From an uncultured Ruminococcus sp. (lineage in GTDB: Bacteria; Bacillota; Clostridia; Oscillospirales; Ruminococcaceae): a DNA stretch of 47,116 nucleotides. Location: positions 1 to 47,116 of the forward strand of contig UPZA01000015.1 of NCBI GenBank assembly GCA_900538575.1. The letters are read 5' to 3'. Below, in pieces: positions 42,349 through 47,116 of this stretch. How positions within the stretch are numbered: the stretch's first letter is position 1; each line of letters opens with the position of its first letter. The notes beneath the pieces were generated by a model. That model searched no databases and had not been told where the DNA came from. It saw nothing but the letters and a program-made list of their open reading frames with translations. Made by a program: the position numbers and the translations under genes.

Positions 42349-43890
42349 TCATATTCTTTCTGTAAACTTAAGACCGCCGTATAAATTAAATTCAAGATCC
42401 ATCTGGTTTTTTACTATGATTTTTTTCACAAGGCTCTCAAATATATCCTCATCAAAGTCCGTCATTATTTCATGTCCGTTATCTATAATTAAGGCGACCT
42501 CCCTAATTTGATCAATTATTTCATCTTCATCGTCGAGCTTTACAATTTTACGAATCTCTCCGTACAGCTTATCAATCTTCGCATTGATTTCTGTGACCTG
42601 TTCCAGGTATCTGCTTTCATCAAGAAATCCCTTTGTTTTAAGCCTTGCCAGGACATGAGTCTGTTCCTTAAGCTGCGCAGTTTCCTTGTTTATTTCTATG
42701 TACTGCTTATTACCGCTGTATTTTCTGTTTTTCAGCTCCTGAAGCTGCTGCAGCATAGGATGAAAAATCACATCATAATTAGTTTTCAGCTTATTATACA
42801 TTACTACAAAAGCGTCATAAAATTTCTGTTCAGGAATCTGCTTTATCCCACAGTTCTCTGCGTCATAATTGTGACCTCTGCACACCCAATATACTTTTTC
42901 ATTATTTACCATTCTTCTGAATATTGAACCGCAGTTACTGCAATATATATTTCTGCTTAAAGGATAATTCTTGATTAAATCTTTATTGGGACATTTTCTT
43001 TCTTTTATAATTTTCTGTACGGTTTCGTATTTCTCTGCTGATATTATCGGCTCATGCGTTTTTGAACAATAAAACTTTTCAAGCTCCCCTTTATTTCTTA
43101 CCTTACGAAACGGCAGCGATATATTATAGCTTTTCTGCCACAAGCTGTCCCCTATATACTTTTCATTAGTTAGAATATATTGGACTGAGGCAGGAATCCA
43201 TTTTGTACCCTTGTCATCTTTTAAAATTTTGCTTTCATTCAGTTTTCTGCATATTGCCAGATACCCCATACCGTTTAGAAACATATCAAATATACTTCTG
43301 ACAATTTCGGCTTCGGCATCGTTTATTACTAACCTGCCGTCTTTAAGATCATATCCGAACGGTGCAGAATTAAACTTGACTGTACCGTTCTGCATTTTTC
43401 TGCGTATACTCCATTTAATATTATTGGAAATCGAAGTTGATTCTTCCTGCGCAAGTCCGCCCATCATGGTTACCATTATCTCATCTGATAAAATGGCGGT
43501 ATCTATATTTTCTTTTTCAAACATAACAGAAATGCCTAACCCTTTAAGTTCCCTTAAAACGGTCAGGCAGTCCTTTGTATTTCTTGCAAATCGGCTAATC
43601 GATTTAACTATGATACGGTCTATTTTCCCCCTGCGGCAGTCCTTCAGCATTCTCTGAAAATCCTCACGCTTATCCATTCGGGTTCCGGTTATTCCTTCAT
43701 CGGCGTACACCGAAGCCAGTGTTTCTGTTTCACTTTCAGAGAGGAAATTTTCATAGTACCGCAGCTGTGCCATATATGAATTAAGCTGATCCTCTGAATC
43801 TGTGCTCACTCTGCAATAAGCGGCTACTCGGATTTTATCTTCCTGCTCGTCAATCTTTATCGGATTAATTACCGTTATATTTGGATTCAT
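42349..43890 (-). CDS. large serine recombinase (first of the trio)
   Basis: A 513-residue serine recombinase with the same layout as the third gene: YCRVSTDSED with nucleophile S29, DEGITGTRMDKREDF, KSISRFARNTKDCL, recombinase domain (PFGYDLKDGRLVINDAEAEI), zinc ribbon (CSNCGSIFRR) and a C-terminal coiled coil. It is clearly related to but not identical with the third gene. AAAGGAG precedes the ATG. Two small genes lie directly upstream on the same strand. Confidence 0.95.
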   Translation of the reverse strand: MNPNITVINPIKIDEQEDKIRVAAYCRVSTDSEDQLNSYMAQLRYYENFLSESETETLASVYADEGITGTRMDKREDFQRMLKDCRRGKIDRIIVKSISRFARNTKDCLTVLRELKGLGISVMFEKENIDTAILSDEIMVTMMGGLAQEESTSISNNIKWSIRRKMQNGTVKFNSAPFGYDLKDGRLVINDAEAEIVRSIFDMFLNGMGYLAICRKLNESKILKDDKGTKWIPASVQYILTNEKYIGDSLWQKSYNISLPFRKVRNKGELEKFYCSKTHEPIISAEKYETVQKIIKERKCPNKDLIKNYPLSRNIYCSNCGSIFRRMVNNEKVYWVCRGHNYDAENCGIKQIPEQKFYDAFVVMYNKLKTNYDVIFHPMLQQLQELKNRKYSGNKQYIEINKETAQLKEQTHVLARLKTKGFLDESRYLEQVTEINAKIDKLYGEIRKIVKLDDEDEIIDQIREVALIIDNGHEIMTDFDEDIFESLVKKIIVKNQMDLEFNLYGGLKFTERI

Positions 43891-43967
43891 TTTTATACTC
43901 CTTTTATTTTTTCACACAACACAATACTATATTTCTCTTAATATATCCAGCTTAAATTTCACCAAAT

Positions 43968-44129
43968 TTATATTGACAAAGCTGTACAGAACTGACTAAA
44001 GCATTCCTGCTTATTCAATTCATCAAGACGTTTGAATTGTTCCTCTGTAAGGATTTTTTCTTTAAGCATATTTTCTGAAATCTTTTTTAACAGATCATAA
44101 GCATACTCGGCTTGTCCGAATTTACACAT
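43968..44129 (-). CDS. 53-residue SHOCT-like small protein
   Basis: It starts MCKFGQAEYAYDLLKKISEN and continues with a short helical hairpin (LKEKILTEEQFKRLDELNKQ) similar to SHOCT domains. GGAGGG is spaced 8 bases before ATG 44129. The start overlaps the end of the Cys protein by 8 bases, so the two are coupled. It is located just before the recombinase trio; a helper or regulatory role is possible but unproven. Confidence 0.75.
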   Translation of the reverse strand: MCKFGQAEYAYDLLKKISENMLKEKILTEEQFKRLDELNKQECFSQFCTALSI

Positions 44130-44289
44130 AGTGTTTTCCCTCCGTACATTTATACCTTGAGCAGAATATTTTTCCCGACTCTTTATCTGCCCAAACACAT
44201 TTTTGGCACTTTTCTGTATCAGCAAAACTTATTTCTTTATTTGAATTAAACTTTTTTCTAATATCATCCCAATCTCTTTTGTTTTTCAA
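44122..44289 (-). CDS. 55-residue Cys-rich small protein (TTG start)
   Basis: A short gene starting at TTG 44289 behind CAGGAGAG, reading MKNKRDWDDIRKKFNSNKEI, then EKCQKCVWADKESGKIFC, and ending SRYKCTEGKHYV. Four cysteines (C-x2-C near 28-31, C43, C48) suggest a zinc knuckle. It overlaps the next small gene. I do not recognise a family; the ribosome binding site, coupling and Cys pattern support a real gene. Confidence 0.7.
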   Translation of the reverse strand: MKNKRDWDDIRKKFNSNKEISFADTEKCQKCVWADKESGKIFCSRYKCTEGKHYV

Positions 44290-44311
44290 ATTATCACTCT
44301 CCTGTTTTTCT

Positions 44312-44352
44312 ATATAACTTAAACACAGGAGTTTCCTGTGCTTGAGTTATAT
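44312..44352. promoter_or_regulatory. long imperfect palindrome upstream of the small-gene/recombinase cluster
   Basis: ATATAACTTAAACACAGGA is mirrored by TCCTGTGCTTGAGTTATAT around a three-base centre, with two mismatches over 19 pairs. It lies about 20 bases before the TTG gene. It may be an operator or a recombinase-binding site. It has no T tract typical of a terminator. Confidence 0.6.
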
Positions 44353-44358
44353 CCGCAC

Positions 44359-44739
44359 CTATGCTTGTTTTGGTTTTCTTACAGAAACAAGAACATGGTG
44401 CGGTATAACTTTAACCATTTTACCTTTATCTGATTGCTCAGATATACTCGTGATATTTATCCTTAATACCCGTCACGCCGGAACATCAGAAACAATGAAC
44501 AGCTTATTCATCTCATGAGCTTCTCACTCCGCTATGGTTCTCATAACGCCGCCCTCATTGCCTGATTCCGATTTCACTCGGTGCTGTGACTGGACGGAAG
44601 TATCATTATCCTCCTGCGTTTCATCGCCGTTCCGAATAGCTGTTCCGGATTTTGAAACTTCATATTTATCGCAAGCGTATGGCTTCTTTGGCTGCCGAGA
44701 TTTTATACCGGCCGCAGGATTAACGTATTTCTGATGCTG
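44359..44739 (-). pseudogene. possible degenerate open frame with two in-frame TGA
   Basis: A leftward frame is open from 44739 to a TAG at 44359-44361 except for two TGA. It yields fragments such as KPYACDKYEVSKSGTAIRN, MNKLFIVSDVPA and MVKVIPHHVLVSVRKPKQA. The middle and last fragments start with ATG, but ribosome binding sites are weak. It may be a decayed gene of the mobile element or simply non-coding leader. Confidence 0.3.
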
Positions 44740-44795
44740 TTATTCAATTTTCAAGTTACCTTCTAAAAGAGCCTTATTTCCCCTTTCACTTGTAT

Positions 44796-44825
44796 AGGGG
44801 TATTTGCAGGAGTTTTGATACCCCT
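44796..44825 (-). terminator. hairpin after the sigma-like gene
   Basis: AGGGGTAT / ATACCCCT with a 14-base loop, overlapping the stop codon of the sigma-like gene. The tail is AT-rich rather than a clean T tract. Confidence 0.55.
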
Positions 44826-45264
44826 AAAATTTATAGTTTTTTATGAGTTTGTTGAGTTTGCACAAAATCCGCTTTTTCTTTTTGTTGATATTTTTCTGAC
44901 TAATATCATAAATTTCAGCACACTCACGTTCTGTTTTGTCCTCAAAATATATCAGTGATATTAGTTTCAATTCGTCATTACTCAGTTGTTTCATTGCTTT
45001 GAAAAGTATTTTCAATTCAATATTCAACTCAGCAATTTCTTCTATATCTTCTTTTGAATTCATCAGCTCCTTGAAATTTTCTATTGCGTCGTCGAGATTT
45101 CCTAAAAGCACTGAAAACTGAATCTGATGCTTAAAGAACGAATCATTGTTATCTTTGATGTTCCAGCCTGTCCTCATATACGCTGTATACACTTCCTCAC
45201 TGACCTCGATATTTTCATATTTATCCGTAAACGTGTTTTTCACGTTTATTATGTATTTCTTCAT
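44824..45264 (-). CDS. sigma-70-like factor of the mobile element
   Basis: A 146-residue protein. The first 40 residues (NVKNTFTDKYENIEVSEEVY) resemble the N-terminus of sigma-like factors on Clostridia elements. The C-terminal part is a region-4 HTH (LSNDELKLISLIYFEDKTER, then ECAEIYDISQKNINKKKKRI). GGAGGTG precedes the ATG. It probably activates the recombination module downstream on the same strand. It is distinct from the sigma factor of the ICE. Confidence 0.85.
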   Translation of the reverse strand: MKKYIINVKNTFTDKYENIEVSEEVYTAYMRTGWNIKDNNDSFFKHQIQFSVLLGNLDDAIENFKELMNSKEDIEEIAELNIELKILFKAMKQLSNDELKLISLIYFEDKTERECAEIYDISQKNINKKKKRILCKLNKLIKNYKF

Positions 45265-45276
45265 CTTTTCACCTCC

Positions 45277-45301
45277 GATCTGATAAGTTTTAAATCAGAT
45301 C
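45277..45301 (-). promoter_or_regulatory. palindrome abutting the sigma-like gene's ribosome binding site
   Basis: GATCTGAT / ATCAGATC, perfect over eight pairs with a nine-base centre, ends directly beside GGAGGTG. It could be an operator or an mRNA hairpin that influences translation. Confidence 0.6.
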
Positions 45302-45595
45302 AAAGGCTAAGGATATTCGGCAATATAGCACTGCCATTTAAAAACAGACATAAAAAAACTCCATCCCGCTTTTAAAGCGGAACAGAGATAAAAAAATAAG
45401 GAGTTAACAATGCTTTAAAAGCTTGTTATTCCTTAAATTATATTTCTTATTTCTTTGGATTTGTGTAGATATTTGGCTAATACTGTTGATTTTTACATAT
45501 TTTAAGTATTAATAAGTTGTTTTTAATTCTGATTCTGGGTTAGGTATAAAAAAATGGAGCAAAACAAGCTATAAAACTTGTTTGCTCTATAAAAA
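45302..45595. other. hairpin-rich AT intergenic region
   Basis: No gene. It contains CCGCTTT-t-AAAGCGG at about 45367-45381, an imperfect stem AAGGAGTTAACAA with TTGTTATTCCTT around 45400-45435, and the terminator of the next gene at 45557-45587. It probably includes the promoter of the sigma-like gene and may hold a recombination site. Confidence 0.5.
45557..45587 (-). terminator. terminator after the ABC-like fragment gene
   Basis: GAGCAA-a-ACAAG / CTTGTTTGCTC followed, leftward, by a run of seven T. It lies 9 bases after the stop. Confidence 0.8.
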
Positions 45596-45832
45596 TCATA
45601 AAATAAATTTTTTATCTGCTAACTCTATTAATTCTGAATCATGAGTAACTGGTAAAAAAATTGTTTTATTTTCTTCTCTTAAGAGTTTTATAAATTCATT
45701 GATGTTTAACCTAATTAATTCTTTGCTCAATTCTTGTGTTATATTAGGAAAACAAAAAATCTCTTTATTAAAAGCATATGCTATTGCTAATGATGCTCTC
45801 CAATGCTCATTATTCCTGTCATATAATTCCAT
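45596..45832 (-). CDS. 78-residue protein resembling an ABC ATPase C-terminal half
   Basis: The pattern follows an ABC ATPase from signature motif to H-loop: NNEHWRASLAIAYAFNK (where LSGGE-x-x-R is usual), a Walker B-like IFCFPNITQEL (Asp-Glu replaced) and NKTIFLPVTHDSELIELADK (H-loop His, then the usual ending). The N-terminal half with Walker A is absent, and a stop lies shortly upstream in frame. It may be a decayed transporter gene or a short non-catalytic protein. The ribosome binding site is weak. A clear terminator follows. Confidence 0.5.
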   Translation of the reverse strand: MELYDRNNEHWRASLAIAYAFNKEIFCFPNITQELSKELIRLNINEFIKLLREENKTIFLPVTHDSELIELADKKFIL

Positions 45833-45865
45833 TTCATATTTTCTTTAAATTTATATAAATCAAAC

Positions 45866-45903
45866 GAAAAAGAGTAAAACAAACTTAATTGTTTGTTTTA
45901 CTC
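45866..45903 (-). terminator. terminator after the 190-residue membrane protein gene
   Basis: A perfect 13-pair stem GAGTAAAACAAAC / GTTTGTTTTACTC is followed leftward by five T. The sequence resembles the terminator at 45557-45587. Confidence 0.85.
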
Positions 45904-45919
45904 CAAAATAGTTATTAAT

Positions 45920-46492
45920 CTACATTAACTGATACTTACTGCCATCAATATCAATAATATAGTTATCTGTACAATTTTCTACATAGGATACATAATTGTT
46001 TCGCATACTGGTTTTTGAAAAAAGTTCAAAATTTGAGTTTTGATTATCAGTTACGGATTTAATATCAGGATCAACAGCTATCATTATATAAAAATTATTG
46101 CTGTTTCTTTCCCTCGTAATCAAAACCGTTTCATTATCTTCTAAACTTAACAAGTCCTGATCAGAAGGCCAAAAGGGACCTTTCCACTTTCCATTGCTAT
46201 AATTAGTAATCATTGCTTTTGTTGTTCCATTATCACTATAAATTACTAAAGCTGTTTTTTCTTCTTCTATTATTTTGATAATATTATAATTATTACCACC
46301 ATAATTAAAAGCTTGCTCAGGAGTATCAAATTTTAAAAATAATATTTCAAAAGGCATTATTAAAATAATTAAGAAACCTATAATGCACCCTATGCCTTTT
46401 ACTATTTTTAGTTTTAACCCTTTTTTTCTAAAAAGATAAATTGCATAAACCAGCAAAGCAATTGCCAGCAAATATCGTAATGATCTAATCAT
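45920..46492 (-). CDS. hypothetical membrane protein, possible immunity partner
   Basis: A 190-residue protein with two N-terminal membrane segments (about 4-20, then 30-52: IVKGIGCIIGFLIILIMPFE) and a soluble extracellular-looking domain of beta strands (KTALVIYSDNGTTKAMITNY). AAGGTGAG precedes the ATG. It follows the right-edge gene after about 50 bases on the same strand. Its function is not recognised. Membrane proteins directly after toxin-like C-termini are often immunity proteins, which is only inference here. Confidence 0.6.
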   Translation of the reverse strand: MIRSLRYLLAIALLVYAIYLFRKKGLKLKIVKGIGCIIGFLIILIMPFEILFLKFDTPEQAFNYGGNNYNIIKIIEEEKTALVIYSDNGTTKAMITNYSNGKWKGPFWPSDQDLLSLEDNETVLITRERNSNNFYIMIAVDPDIKSVTDNQNSNFELFSKTSMRNNYVSYVENCTDNYIIDIDGSKYQLM

Positions 46493-46541
46493 TTCTCACC
46501 TTGTTTATATATTAAATTTGTCATGTTTTTATTGGGTATAA

Positions 46542-47114
46542 TCAACCTACAGGTAAAAGAGGCGGCGGCCCATATGGTATTCCCTGAGGAAATCCATATA
46601 ATGCCCCAAATAATAATGGACCGTTAACTGAAGCGTTTCCTCCCGTTGTCCAACTATTATTATCCTCCGTATAGACATTTCCAACCTCACAACCTACGCT
46701 CAAATCACTTAAGGATGCGCTACAACCAACATAAGTAGCGTTATTGTCATCATAAGTACTGCTTAAGGAAATACCAATATTTTTAAAACCTAAGCTCAAA
46801 TTAAAGGACTGATTAAATATATTGATTTTTATTCCGGCACTGCTCCCAAGCCAATCACTGCTATTACCTATGCAGTACACAGAAAAAGTTTTGCTTGAAT
46901 CCCCCATTTTTGATATTACTTCCGTTTCTTTGTTAATCAATGAAGCATTAACAGGAGAATAGTATGGTAGTAAATCATATCCAAAGTCTACCTCTTTAAC
47001 AACCGTACATCCTGCTCCAAAGTTATTTTTAAAAAATGATAATATACTACTACCAATACTGGAGAAAAATCCTTGATCTTTTTTTTGCAACGCTGCTAAC
47101 TCTTCCTGAGTGTA
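46542..47114 (-). CDS. C-terminal part of a larger protein running off the window
   Basis: The leftward frame is open to the right edge (YTQEELAALQKKDQGFFSSI and onward), so the true start lies outside. The visible 190 residues have a helical linker, a Gly/Ser-rich segment (FFSSIGSSILSFFKNNFGAG), a beta-rich domain (SVGCEVGNVYTEDNNSWTTG) and a Pro/Gly-rich end (PYGPPPLLPVG). I do not recognise a family. Large Clostridia wall or polymorphic-toxin proteins end in a similar way. Confidence 0.55.
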   Translation of the reverse strand, partial: YTQEELAALQKKDQGFFSSIGSSILSFFKNNFGAGCTVVKEVDFGYDLLPYYSPVNASLINKETEVISKMGDSSKTFSVYCIGNSSDWLGSSAGIKINIFNQSFNLSLGFKNIGISLSSTYDDNNATYVGCSASLSDLSVGCEVGNVYTEDNNSWTTGGNASVNGPLLFGALYGFPQGIPYGPPPLLPVG

Positions 47115-47116
47115 AG

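Noticed and set aside
44534..44734. 66-codon forward frame upstream of the sigma-like gene
   Set aside because: No ribosome binding site, and it is opposite the slightly more protein-like leftward frame; neither is convincing.

Overview
The window looks like chromosomal DNA of a gut Clostridia species of the Ruminococcus kind. The host part is AT-rich and carries a secreted GH5 glucanase, ricin-lectin and FIVAR/BspA-like surface proteins, and Clostridia-type toxin-antitoxin and recombinase modules. An integrative conjugative element (ICE) of the Tn1549/Tn916 superfamily is inserted beside it. All family assignments are read from motifs by eye; no database search was run.

Region 1 (1 to about 22,000) is most of the ICE, entering the window mid-element. 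The visibly GC-rich transfer block runs left to right: broken Maff2-like protein, TrbL/VirB6-like channel protein, PrgI-like protein, VirB4 ATPase, CHAP-type wall hydrolase, DUF4315, DUF4366, a small Cys protein, topoisomerase III, a large ArdA+ArdC+YodL fusion, an unassigned LPD-like protein, a transfer-assisting small protein and a Cys-rich VLP protein. A DUF523 gene and the relaxase/MobC pair face the other way. An XRE regulator and AT-rich cargo follow (TetR with a metallo-beta-lactamase-fold hydrolase, sharing an operator motif), then a KTR protein that normally accompanies tet genes. A leader peptide with alternative hairpins precedes a sigma factor and an HTH protein. A long leader whose base pairing hides the Shine-Dalgarno sequence precedes xis, and int closes the element.

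Region 2 (about 22,000 to 31,600) starts with a three-gene ABC-3C conflict module (DUF2326-type ATPase, small middle component, HNH effector). It continues with remnants of a methyltransferase, an IS5-type transposase with two nonsense codons, a secreted HExxH metallopeptidase with ricin lectin repeats, an orphan IS110 left end, and an amidoligase / gamma-glutamylcyclotransferase / small-protein operon.

Region 3 (31,600 to 38,400) has two decayed toxin-antitoxin cassettes with matching promoters and palindromes: RelB/DinJ without a toxin, and VbhA with an amber-interrupted Fic. Two large secreted proteins follow: a BspA/FIVAR/FnIII-like protein and a GH5 cellulase with duplicated accessory domains.

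Region 4 (38,600 to 47,116) is a second recombination hot spot. It holds a frameshifted tyrosine recombinase, three large-serine-recombinase genes (the middle one lacking the catalytic domain), two tiny genes in front of them (one is a TTG-start Cys protein), a sigma-like factor, an ABC-ATPase-like fragment, and a right-edge pair that may be the C-terminus of a toxin-like protein and a membrane protein.
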